A stretch of 45,674 bases of DNA. It comes from Clostridia bacterium. Its GTDB lineage: Bacteria > Bacillota > Clostridia > Oscillospirales > CAG-272. This document shows, in pieces, positions 32,468-40,770 of the stretch. The stretch lies in contig JAFTON010000113.1 of NCBI GenBank assembly GCA_017463765.1, positions 1 to 45,674 on the forward strand. The letters run 5' to 3'. The position numbers and the translations under genes were made by a program. The notes beneath the pieces are model-generated. The model was not told the DNA's origin. It made no database searches and worked only from the letters and a program-made list of their open reading frames with translations. The stretch's first letter is position 1. Each line of letters opens with the position of its first letter.

Positions 32468-33436
32468 ATGGCAAAGAATATTTGGGTATTCTGCGAGCAG
32501 CGCGATGGCGAAATACAGAACGTTGCTCTTGAGCTTCTCGGCGTAGCACGTGAGCTTGCTGAAAAAACCGGCGAGAAGGTTGGCGCAATCCTCCTGGGAC
32601 ATAATATTAAGGGTAAGGCAGCAGATCTTATTGCTTACGGTGCTGACGAGGTACACGTAGTTGACGACGAAAGACTCGGTATGTTTGTTACCGAGCCCTA
32701 CGCTCAGGCTGTTACACAGATAGCAAAGGAGCATACCCCCTCGGTAATCCTCTTTGGTGCGACAAGCATCGGACGTGATCTTGCCCCCAGACTTTCTGCG
32801 AGACTTAAGACCGGTCTTACTGCAGACTGTACAAAGCTTGAGATGGATGAGGAGGGCAATCTCTTCATGACACGTCCTGCATTCGGTGGCAATCTGTTTG
32901 CGACAATCATTTGTCCCGACCACCGTCCTCAGATGTCTACCGTTCGTCCCGGCGTTATGAAGAAGCTTGACCGTGACGACTTCCGTAAGGGTGAAGTTGT
33001 TGAGGAGAATATCGCTTGGGATGAGTCCAAGTTCTCGGTAACCGTTCTTGAGGAGGTAGCTGAATGTCAGACCTGTGGTCAGATTGAGAATGCTAAGCTT
33101 CTTGTTTCCTGTGGTCGTGGTGTTAAGGATGTTGCTCCTGCAAGAGAGCTTGCTCTCAAGCTTGGTGGTTCGGTTGCATCCTCCCGTGCTCTCGTTGACG
33201 CAGGTGTAATGGATCACGGCTGTCAGGTTGGTCAGACAGGAAAGACCGTTAGACCTCAGGCGTATCTTGCCTTTGGTATCAGTGGTGCAATTCAGCATCT
33301 TGCCGGTATGGAGGAATCCGAGTTTATCGTTGCAGTTAATACCGATAAGAATGCTCCTATTTTTAAGGTTGCTAACCTCGGTATCGTAGCAGATGCTGCA
33401 GCAGTTCTCAAGAACCTTAACAAGATTCTTCAGTAA
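32468..33436 (+). CDS. etfA: Electron transfer flavoprotein alpha subunit
   Basis: This 322-residue protein's N-terminal half (MAKNIWVFCEQRDGEIQNVA) carries the ETF fold shared with the beta subunit. The C-terminal FAD domain shows GGSVASSRALVDAGVM, QVGQTGKTVRPQAY, FGISGAIQHLAGM and AVNTDKNAPIF. There is no N-terminal ferredoxin domain. AAGGAGG gives a strong start at ATG 32468. It forms the heterodimer that accepts or donates electrons for the acyl-CoA dehydrogenase. Confidence 0.94.
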   Translation: MAKNIWVFCEQRDGEIQNVALELLGVARELAEKTGEKVGAILLGHNIKGKAADLIAYGADEVHVVDDERLGMFVTEPYAQAVTQIAKEHTPSVILFGATSIGRDLAPRLSARLKTGLTADCTKLEMDEEGNLFMTRPAFGGNLFATIICPDHRPQMSTVRPGVMKKLDRDDFRKGEVVEENIAWDESKFSVTVLEEVAECQTCGQIENAKLLVSCGRGVKDVAPARELALKLGGSVASSRALVDAGVMDHGCQVGQTGKTVRPQAYLAFGISGAIQHLAGMEESEFIVAVNTDKNAPIFKVANLGIVADAAAVLKNLNKILQ

Positions 33437-33469
33437 CAGTAAATAAAAAATAAATGGAGGAAAACCCCG

Positions 33470-34675
33470 ATGAATAAGGTTTATTTAGTAAGTGCTAAGC
33501 GTAGTGCAATAGGCTCTATGCTCGGCTCCCTCAAAGAGCTTTCCCCCGCATTTCTCGGCTCTGAGGTGCTTCGTGCGGCTCTTGCCGAGGCAAAGGTCGA
33601 GCCCGCCTGGCTCGACGAGGTTATCGTAGGCAATGTTCTCCCTGCAGGTGTAAAGCAGGGTCCCGGACGTCAGGTTGCTATTGGCGCAGGTGTTCCCGTT
33701 GAGATACCTGCATACTCTCTCAATATGGTTTGTGGTAGTGGTATGAAGGCTGTTATGAACGGTGTTCTTTCCATCAAGGCAGGCGCAGCAGATCTTGTTG
33801 CAGCAGGTGGTACAGAGGTTATGAGTGGTGCTCCCTATCTTGTTCCCGGAAAGACTCGCTGGGGCGCAAAGATGGGTGATATGAAAATGATCGACCATAT
33901 GATTTATGACTCTCTTACCGATGCTTACAGTGGTCTCCACATGGGTATTACTGCCGAGAATATCGTTGAAAGATACGGTATAACACGCGAGGAGCAGGAC
34001 GAATTTGCTATCAATTCTCAGAAAAAGGCTATCGCTGCTCAGGACGCCGGTAAGTTCGTAGATGAGATCGTTCCTATTACCGTCAAGCAGGGCAGAAAGG
34101 AATTTGTTTTCGAAGCTGATGAGTATATCAACCGTACCACAACCCTTGAAAAGCTTGGTACTCTTCGTCCTGCTTTCAAGCCCGATGGTTCTGTTACTGC
34201 AGGAAACGCGTCTGGTATTAACGACGGTGCGTCCTTTGTTATTCTTGCATCCGAGGCTGCTGTTGAAAAGTACGGTCTGACCCCTATGGCAGAGATTATA
34301 GGTATTGGTCAGGGTGGCGTAGAGCCCGACGTAATGGGTCTTGGCCCTGTTCCTGCAGTCAGAAACGCACTGAAGAATGCAGGTATGAAGCTTTCCGAGA
34401 TCGAACTCCTTGAGCTTAACGAAGCGTTTGCAGCACAATCTCTCGGAGTTGTAAAGCTTCTTTCCGAGGAACATGGTGAAAGCCGTGAGGATATCCTTGC
34501 ACGCTGTAACGTAAACGGTGGTGCAATAGCTCTCGGTCATCCTGTCGGCGCAAGTGGAAACAGAATAATCGTAACACTTGCACATGAGCTTAAGAGAAGT
34601 GGTAAGACCTATGGTCTTGCATCGCTTTGCATCGGTGGTGGTATGGGTACTGCCGTTATTCTTAAGAACGTTTGA
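33470..34675 (+). CDS. Acetyl-CoA C-acetyltransferase (thiolase)
   Basis: This 401-residue biosynthetic-type thiolase has nucleophile Cys88 (NMVCGSGMKAV), NEAFAAQ, His357 (GGAIALGHPVGASG) and Cys387 (SLCIGGGMG). It condenses two acetyl-CoA to acetoacetyl-CoA or performs the reverse thiolysis. It lies between etfA and the SDR gene, a normal member of a C4 acyl-CoA pathway. Substrate chain length cannot be fixed from sequence, but the motifs agree with ThlA/PhaA. Confidence 0.93.
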   Translation: MNKVYLVSAKRSAIGSMLGSLKELSPAFLGSEVLRAALAEAKVEPAWLDEVIVGNVLPAGVKQGPGRQVAIGAGVPVEIPAYSLNMVCGSGMKAVMNGVLSIKAGAADLVAAGGTEVMSGAPYLVPGKTRWGAKMGDMKMIDHMIYDSLTDAYSGLHMGITAENIVERYGITREEQDEFAINSQKKAIAAQDAGKFVDEIVPITVKQGRKEFVFEADEYINRTTTLEKLGTLRPAFKPDGSVTAGNASGINDGASFVILASEAAVEKYGLTPMAEIIGIGQGGVEPDVMGLGPVPAVRNALKNAGMKLSEIELLELNEAFAAQSLGVVKLLSEEHGESREDILARCNVNGGAIALGHPVGASGNRIIVTLAHELKRSGKTYGLASLCIGGGMGTAVILKNV

Positions 34676-34705
34676 TTTCCCAAAAAATGAAAGGAAAATA
34701 ATAAA

Positions 34706-35425
34706 ATGAGATTACAGGATAAAGTAGCAATAGTAACCGGTGGTGCAAAGGGCCTCGGTGGTGAGATGGCTCAGACCTTCGCAAGAGAAGGCGCAAAGGT
34801 TATTGCAGTTGACATGGCACCACTTTCTTATGAGTGCGAGGGCGTTGAGTTCTATCAGCTTAACGTTACCGACGGCGAAGCCTGCAAGGCTTTCTTCGAG
34901 TATGCTAAGGAAAAGTATGGAAGAATTGACATTCTTGTAAACAATGCAGGTATTACTCGTGATGCGATGACAAGAAAGATGACCGACGAGGCATGGGATC
35001 TTGTTATCGACATCAACCTTAAGGGCGTTTTCAACCTTACCCGTCACATCGGTCCTTTCATGGAAGAGATGGGTGGTGGAAGCATCATCAATATCTCCTC
35101 TGTTGTAGGTGAGTACGGTAATATCGGTCAGGCTAACTATGCTGCATCTAAGGCAGGCGTTATCGGTCTTACCAAAACCTGGGCTAAGGAGTTCGCAAGA
35201 AAGGGTGTTCCCGTAAGAGTAAATGCAATTGCTCCCGGCTATATTATGACAGATATGATGAAAACCGTTCCCGAGGACCTTCTTAAGAAGTTCGCAGGTC
35301 TTACCATGCTCGGCAGACTTGGTCAGCCCGAAGAGATTGCAAAGGCAGCTCTCTTCCTTGCATCTGATGATGCTTCTTACGTAACAGGTCACGTTCTTTC
35401 CGTAAACGGTGGCATGCGTCTTTAA
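34706..35425 (+). CDS. 3-oxoacyl reductase, short-chain dehydrogenase (FabG/PhaB-like)
   Basis: This 239-residue SDR has the cofactor loop TGGAKGLGGE (11-20), NNAG (79-82), and catalytic Asn104, Ser132, Tyr145 and Lys149. NNAGITRDAM and SVVGEYGNIGQANY are hallmarks of FabG/PhaB, which form (R)-3-hydroxyacyl thioesters. Asp36 at the end of the second strand suggests NAD(H) rather than NADP(H). Together with the MaoC hydratase it can replace the (S)-specific Hbd/Crt pair. No acyl carrier protein or other fatty acid synthesis gene is nearby, so CoA esters are the likelier substrates. Confidence 0.9.
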   Translation: MRLQDKVAIVTGGAKGLGGEMAQTFAREGAKVIAVDMAPLSYECEGVEFYQLNVTDGEACKAFFEYAKEKYGRIDILVNNAGITRDAMTRKMTDEAWDLVIDINLKGVFNLTRHIGPFMEEMGGGSIINISSVVGEYGNIGQANYAASKAGVIGLTKTWAKEFARKGVPVRVNAIAPGYIMTDMMKTVPEDLLKKFAGLTMLGRLGQPEEIAKAALFLASDDASYVTGHVLSVNGGMRL

Positions 35426-35490
35426 TACAAAAAATAGTATAAATCACTTTAAAATGCAAATATAAGTTTGCAAAAAGAAAGGAAAACACA

Positions 35491-36507
35491 ATGACAAACG
35501 TAGGAATCGTTGGTATTGGAACATACCTTCCTAAAAAAATAATGACCGCTAAAGAGATCTCCGACGCTACAGGTGGCGTATGGAGCGAGGATGCGGTAAA
35601 AGCAAAGCTTGGTATTAATCAAAAATATATACCCTCTGAGGAGGCTTGTGACGGCACTCAGGAGATGGGAGCTCTTGCAGCCATAAAGTGTCTTGAAAAC
35701 TGTGGAGTTGATCCCCTTGAGATTGACGTTATCCTCTGTATCACCGAGGAGTGGAAGGAATACCCCCTCACCACCTCTGCCTGCTACGTTCAGGACAGAA
35801 TCGGAGCTAAGAATGCTTGGGGCATTGACGTACAGAACCGTTGCTGCACCTGTGTTTCTGCTATGAAGCTCGCTAAGGATATGCTTATTGCAGACGATGA
35901 GATCAACACTGTTCTTGTTTGTGGTGGCTACCGTAACTGTGACTTTATTGATTATACCGACAGTGGTGTATCCTTTATGTTCAACCTGGGTGCAGGTGGT
36001 GGCGCAATCCTTCTTAAGAAGAATTATGGCAAAAACCTTCTCCTCGGCACTCACCTTATGTCCGATGGTTCTGTTGTTCATACCTGTGGATCTAAGGTTG
36101 GTGGTATTCTTGAGCCTGTTACTCCCGAGAATTACAAGGAGTTTGGTATGCTTCGCCTTATGGATTCTCCTAAGATGAAAGGTCTCCTTAACACAGTTTC
36201 CATGCCCAACTGGTATCACTGCATTGATGAGGCTCTCCGTAAGTCCGATATGACTCGTGCAGATATTGATTATCTTGATATTCTTCATATCAAGCGTTCC
36301 GGCCACAAGGCTATGCTTGCCGATCTCGGTCTTACCGAGGATCAGTCCATCTATCTTGAGGACTACGGTCACATCGGTCAGATAGACCAGATTCTTTCTC
36401 TCGAGCTTGCTCTTCAGCAGGGCAAGGTTAAAGAGGGCAGCACAGTATGTATGATAGCTGCAGGAATTGGCTACACCTGGGCAGCAAATATTATTAAATG
36501 GGGTTAA
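35491..36507 (+). CDS. KASIII-like 3-oxoacyl synthase with atypical Cys-His-His site
   Basis: This 338-residue thiolase-fold protein of the FabH family aligns at the N-terminus (VGIVGIGTYLPKK) and C-terminus (AAGIGYTWAANI). The nucleophile should be Cys118 in DVQNRCCTCVSA and the first histidine is His266 in DILHIKRSG. The usual Asn of YGNTS is replaced by His294 in YGHIGQ. Cys119 and Cys121 neighbour the nucleophile. It may condense, or cleave, acyl-CoA rather than malonyl-ACP; no other fab genes are present. It is the last of the seven enzyme genes before the transporter genes. Family confident, reaction unknown. Confidence 0.82.
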   Translation: MTNVGIVGIGTYLPKKIMTAKEISDATGGVWSEDAVKAKLGINQKYIPSEEACDGTQEMGALAAIKCLENCGVDPLEIDVILCITEEWKEYPLTTSACYVQDRIGAKNAWGIDVQNRCCTCVSAMKLAKDMLIADDEINTVLVCGGYRNCDFIDYTDSGVSFMFNLGAGGGAILLKKNYGKNLLLGTHLMSDGSVVHTCGSKVGGILEPVTPENYKEFGMLRLMDSPKMKGLLNTVSMPNWYHCIDEALRKSDMTRADIDYLDILHIKRSGHKAMLADLGLTEDQSIYLEDYGHIGQIDQILSLELALQQGKVKEGSTVCMIAAGIGYTWAANIIKWG

Positions 36508-36570
36508 TATTGCATAAAATGTAATGTTAACTTAACAAATTCATCCCTTTTAAGAAAGGTAAAACCTTTT

Positions 36571-37482
36571 ATGGCTTATTTTCTTAACACGCTATTCGGA
36601 TCGATAACTCCGATGTGTATTACGGCGCTTGTTACGATGGCAATTACGCTTATTTTCAAGACGTCCTTTACAACCAATTTTGCGCAGGGTGTTATATCTG
36701 CCTTTGGTGCGTATGTTGTATCCAGCGCGTTTGCAAAGCTTGGGCTTTCGCTCTGGCTGAGCCTGCCGATCGGTATGCTGGCAGCTATGCTTATTGCTGT
36801 TGGCGTTGACGTTCTGATCTTCCGTAACGGACGTTACGTTAATGCGCTTGGTAAGCAGATAATAACGATGGGTCTGATTTCTCTTGTTGTGGGTGTTATT
36901 CCACTTATTTTCGGACTTAACGATCCTGCCTTCAAGAGCTTTGTGAACGGTAACTTTACTATTACGCTTTCGGACGGAAGCGTGGCTACCGTTACCAAGA
37001 ATTCTCTCGTTTGCCTTGCGCTTGCAGCATCGGTTATCGCAGTTATCTTCATTCTCCTTCGTTTCTCAAAGTGGGGACTTTCGGTACGTGCTACTGCCTC
37101 TAATGAGTACGTTGCAGGAATGATGGGCATTAATACTCATATAGTTACTGCTATTTCCTGGGGTCTCGCAGGTGCTCTCGGAGCTCTTGCTGCTACCATA
37201 AATGCATCCTCGGGAACGGTTATCAGTGGTTACTTTATGACAAACTATCAGGTTTATGCATTCCTTGCAGGTATTCTTGGTGGATTCTCTACCTTCTACG
37301 GTCCTGTAATCGCTGCACTTATGATTCCTCTTGCCAACAACCTGGTACAGTATATTGTAAACGTTGCCGGAAAGCCTGAGCTTACAGGCTGGTCGATGGT
37401 AATAGTGTACGCTGTTGCTCTTGTTATTATCTTCTTCAGGCCACAGGGCATATTCGGCAAAAAAATAGCAAGGAAGGTGTAA
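36571..37482 (+). CDS. LIV-type ABC transporter permease (LivH-like)
   Basis: This 303-residue protein has about eight transmembrane segments and LivH-type blocks: NFAQGVISAFGAYV near residue 35, SVRATASNEYVAGMMGINTH near 175, and GGFSTFYGPVIAALMIPLANN late. This class imports branched-chain amino acids, short amides or organic acids. It is followed after 4 bases by the LivM-like gene. The 63-base gap before it has no terminator, so the transporter is probably co-transcribed with the acyl-CoA enzymes. Confidence 0.92.
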   Translation: MAYFLNTLFGSITPMCITALVTMAITLIFKTSFTTNFAQGVISAFGAYVVSSAFAKLGLSLWLSLPIGMLAAMLIAVGVDVLIFRNGRYVNALGKQIITMGLISLVVGVIPLIFGLNDPAFKSFVNGNFTITLSDGSVATVTKNSLVCLALAASVIAVIFILLRFSKWGLSVRATASNEYVAGMMGINTHIVTAISWGLAGALGALAATINASSGTVISGYFMTNYQVYAFLAGILGGFSTFYGPVIAALMIPLANNLVQYIVNVAGKPELTGWSMVIVYAVALVIIFFRPQGIFGKKIARKV

Positions 37483-37486
37483 CGGT

Positions 37487-38578
37487 ATGAATAAATTCTT
37501 ATCTGATAAATACGCTATTCCTCGCAATAATCCTACAAAGAGTGATAAGCTTACAAACGGACTTCTTGCTTTATTCAAGAGTCCGGTAGCACAGATACTG
37601 CTCTTTACCGTAATAATGGGCGTTATCGGTCAGCTTTCTATGGAGAAGATTCTTCCTTATTCCTGGACTTCTGCCTTTGCCACCACATTTTCCTATGCCA
37701 TAGCTGCAGTCGGCTTCTGTCTCCTTATGGGATATTCCGGCCTTGCCTCTCTGGGTACGGGTGGATTTATCGGTATCGGTACTTACTCGGTTTATTACAT
37801 TATGGCTGAGTCAGGACTTCCGTTCCTTCTCGCTGTTCTGGTAGCTATCCTTGTGGCAGTTGTTATCGGTGCAATCGTAGGTTTTATTTCGCTTCGTATT
37901 GAGGGTATCTATCTTGTTATCCTTACACTCGGTCTTTCGGAGATTCTTCGTAATCTCTATATGGTTTTGGAGGACAAGATTTCCTTTACCAAGAGTCCGG
38001 TTATTCTTGGCATTACAATTACTCGTCAGCTTGCGCTTTACGTTGTTCTCGTATTCCTGGCAGTCGTTATGATCATCACCAGTAATATTATCAACAGCCC
38101 TACGGGCAGAGCAATGCTTGCGATGAAGAACTCTACTGCTGCAGCACAGGCAATGGGCATCAGCCTTATGAAATACCGTCTGCTTGCCTTTATTATCTGT
38201 ACCGTCTACGCTTCAATCTCGGGTACTCTGCTTATGCTTGTTGTAAGAAATGCGATGGCATCGCAGGGAACCGGCTTCTATGCTCTGATTACCTCGCTGA
38301 ACATTCTGGCAGCAGTTATTATCGGTGGATATAAGTCTATCTGGGGCGCAGTATTCGGCAGCTTTATTATGTACGGTCTTCAGACCGTCGTGCTTAACAA
38401 CATTAAGTTCCTTGCAGAAAATCCGGTTATCATTACCTTCGTATCTGGTATTCTCGTAATAATCGTGGTTATGTTCTATCCCGGTGGACTTGCACAGCTT
38501 GTTCTCGAGCTCAGAGTTAAGGCAAAGGGACTTCGTACTAAAATGAGGGAGGCAAAATATGGCAAAGATCTTGGATAA
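37487..38578 (+). CDS. LIV-type ABC transporter permease (LivM-like)
   Basis: This 363-residue protein has about ten helices. LMGYSGLASLGTGGFIGIGTYS is the standard LivM segment, with RIEGIYLVILTLGLSEIL and a later MAMKNSTAAAQAMGISLMKYR-type cytoplasmic loop that docks the ATPases. The N-terminal 35 residues are cytosolic. The last 20 bases overlap the start of the LivG-like gene, indicating coupled translation. Confidence 0.92.
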   Translation: MNKFLSDKYAIPRNNPTKSDKLTNGLLALFKSPVAQILLFTVIMGVIGQLSMEKILPYSWTSAFATTFSYAIAAVGFCLLMGYSGLASLGTGGFIGIGTYSVYYIMAESGLPFLLAVLVAILVAVVIGAIVGFISLRIEGIYLVILTLGLSEILRNLYMVLEDKISFTKSPVILGITITRQLALYVVLVFLAVVMIITSNIINSPTGRAMLAMKNSTAAAQAMGISLMKYRLLAFIICTVYASISGTLLMLVVRNAMASQGTGFYALITSLNILAAVIIGGYKSIWGAVFGSFIMYGLQTVVLNNIKFLAENPVIITFVSGILVIIVVMFYPGGLAQLVLELRVKAKGLRTKMREAKYGKDLG

Positions 38579-39983
38579 TCTTCTTCCCTCAACAGCCCAG
38601 CGTGCCGTCAAGCTTCGTCAGAGCTACGATTGGATAAAGACCGAACTTTCAGAGCTTGATGCCGTTTATGAGGCAAAGAAACAGAAAGCCCTTGACAGTT
38701 TTATTGTTAAGGCAAATAAGAAGCTTGCTCCTCTTGCTTACGTCGCTTGCGACAAGGCTGAATATGCCGATAGCATTATGGAGAAGAAGCTTCAGGAATA
38801 TGACGTAAACAAGTATCTCTCATACAGAGCAGCAAATCATAAGGCTGCGAAGGCTATTTTTAAGGCAATAAATGCCGGTGAGGATTGGTCAGGCGCGCTT
38901 GACGTGATGAAAGGCGAGGTTGAAAAGATCAGATCTGACAGAGCAGCCTTCGTAGGCAAGCTTAGGCTTAAGAGAGAGGCGCTGATAGCCAAGGGTGGAG
39001 CTTCCGACCCGACGGAGTATAACGCTATGCGAACCAAGCTTGAGGCAGAGAGAGATGATCTCTCAAAAGCTCTTGACGAAAAATATGAAGCCGTTATTGC
39101 AAAGAAGCGTGCAGCTCTTGAAGCAAAGCTTGAAAAGATTTCGGGTCAGATTGAGGATAATAAGGCGAGAAGTGCTAAAATAGGCAATCTTCCCGACGAC
39201 GTTCTTCTTTCGGTTAAGGGACTTAAGATGTATTTCGGTGGTCTTAAAGCCGTTGACGATCTGACATTCGACGTAAAGAAGGGCGAGATTTTCGGTCTTA
39301 TCGGTCCTAACGGAGCAGGTAAAACCACAGTATTCAACTGTATTACTCGCTTCTATGATGCCACGGGTGGCGAAATGTACTTTGAAAATAAGTACGGCGA
39401 AGTGGTTGATCTTCGTAACTATAAGGTTCACGATATTATTCTTCAGGGAATATCCCGTACCTTCCAGAACATCGAGCTTGTAAAGGAAGTATCGGTTATG
39501 GAGAACCTTCTTGTCGCAGGAACCAGGGCATATCGCTCGGGACTTGTTGTTCACGCGCTCGGCCTTCCTCTTCTTAAGAAGGAGGAAAAGCTTATGCGTC
39601 AGAAGGCTATGCGTGTCCTTAAGTTTATGGGACTGGAGTCATATGCTAACTGGCTTGCCTTCGGCCTTCCGTACGGAATTCTGAAGAAGGTTGAGATTGC
39701 CCGTGCGCTTATGGCAGATGCAAGACTTATTATTATGGATGAGCCTGCTGCAGGTCTTAACGATTCCGAGACGGCAGAGCTTACCGAAACAATCCGTCGC
39801 ATCCGTGACGAGTTCGGTGTTACCATTCTGCTTGTTGAGCACGATATGGGTCTGGTAATGAACGTCTGCGATACGGTTTGCGCAATATCCTTCGGTCAGA
39901 TGCTTGCAATAGGCACTACCGAGGAAATACAGAAGAACAAGGCCGTTCAGGAGGCTTATCTCGGTGTGGAGGAGGATGAATAA
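38559..39983 (+). CDS. LIV-type ATP-binding protein (LivG-like) with ~200-residue N-terminal extension
   Basis: This 474-residue protein is about 200 residues longer than usual LivG. Residues 1-205 are helical, rich in Lys/Glu/Ala, with coiled-coil stretches (for example 140-195, [16 protein letters not shown] and [17 protein letters not shown]). The ATPase follows: Walker [10 protein letters not shown] near 249, Q-loop RTFQNIELV, signature [16 protein letters not shown] (a Leu where Gln is common), Walker [12 protein letters not shown] and switch VEHDM. The start is supported by GGGAGG and overlaps LivM; there is no break or frameshift between the parts. The extension's role is unknown; it could contact the permease, membrane or a partner protein. 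Confidence 0.88.
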   Translation: MAKILDNLLPSTAQRAVKLRQSYDWIKTELSELDAVYEAKKQKALDSFIVKANKKLAPLAYVACDKAEYADSIMEKKLQEYDVNKYLSYRAANHKAAKAIFKAINAGEDWSGALDVMKGEVEKIRSDRAAFVGKLRLKREALIAKGGASDPTEYNAMRTKLEAERDDLSKALDEKYEAVIAKKRAALEAKLEKISGQIEDNKARSAKIGNLPDDVLLSVKGLKMYFGGLKAVDDLTFDVKKGEIFGLIGPNGAGKTTVFNCITRFYDATGGEMYFENKYGEVVDLRNYKVHDIILQGISRTFQNIELVKEVSVMENLLVAGTRAYRSGLVVHALGLPLLKKEEKLMRQKAMRVLKFMGLESYANWLAFGLPYGILKKVEIARALMADARLIIMDEPAAGLNDSETAELTETIRRIRDEFGVTILLVEHDMGLVMNVCDTVCAISFGQMLAIGTTEEIQKNKAVQEAYLGVEEDE

Positions 39984-40696
39984 TGAAAGAGCTTCTTAAA
40001 ATAACCGACTTAAAGCTTAATTACGGCATGATATCTGCTATCAAGGGTATTGATCTTAGCGTAAATGAGGGACAGATCGTTGCAATTCTCGGTGCTAACG
40101 GTGCCGGAAAGACCTCTACGCTTAAGGTTATCTCCGGACTTTTAAAGCCTACCTCGGGCGAGATCATTTTCGACGGTGTAAATATCGCAGGTAAGCCTGC
40201 TCATAAGGTAGCCAGACAGGGAATTATGCAGTCTCCCGAGGGACGCTTCGTTCTTGTTGGACTTACCGTTGAAGAAAATCTTCGTGTAGGTGGTTATAAT
40301 ATTAAGGATAAGGCAGAGCTTGCCCGTAACTTCGAGCGAGTTTACACCCTTTTCCCAAGACTTAAGGAGCGCGCTAAGCAACAGTCCAGCACACTCTCGG
40401 GTGGCGAGCAGCAGATGCTTGCAATCGGCAGAGCTCTTATGGGCAGCCCGAAGCTTCTTATTCTTGACGAGCCGTCTCTCGGTCTGGCACCCCTTCTTAT
40501 TAAGGACATTTTCAAAACGCTCCTTAAGATAAAGGAGGAGGGTACAACTATTCTTATCGTAGAGCAGAATGCTCTCGCAACCCTTAAGATTGCCGATTAT
40601 GCTTACGTGCTTGAGCTTGGTAAGATAAGTATGCACGGAAAGGCAGAGGATTTGCTCAAGGACGAGCGCCTTATTGCTGCATATCTTGGTGGTTAA
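39983..40696 (+). CDS. LIV-type ATP-binding protein (LivF-like)
   Basis: This 237-residue ATPase of normal length has Walker A GANGAGKTS, MQSPEGRFVLVGLTVEENL, signature LSGGEQQMLAIGRALM, Walker B LLILDEPSLGLAP and switch VEQNA. It shares one base with the LivG-like gene (TAATG). It partners the extended LivG-like ATPase. Confidence 0.93.
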   Translation: MKELLKITDLKLNYGMISAIKGIDLSVNEGQIVAILGANGAGKTSTLKVISGLLKPTSGEIIFDGVNIAGKPAHKVARQGIMQSPEGRFVLVGLTVEENLRVGGYNIKDKAELARNFERVYTLFPRLKERAKQQSSTLSGGEQQMLAIGRALMGSPKLLILDEPSLGLAPLLIKDIFKTLLKIKEEGTTILIVEQNALATLKIADYAYVLELGKISMHGKAEDLLKDERLIAAYLGG

Positions 40697-40770
40697 TTAA
40701 TTCTAATTTGAAACATTTGCATCTTTCGTGAGAAATGATGAATGTAATTACTTCTATAAGGAGAATAAAA

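Noticed and set aside
33485..34585. Long antisense frames over thiolase, ETF, SDR and KASIII genes (30958-36372)
   Set aside because: All are shadows of highly biased codons in the conserved plus-strand enzymes.
34706..36507. SDR and KASIII as part of a fatty acid synthesis cluster
   Set aside because: No acyl carrier protein, FabD, FabF, FabZ or FabK is present; neighbours are CoA-dependent enzymes and an importer.
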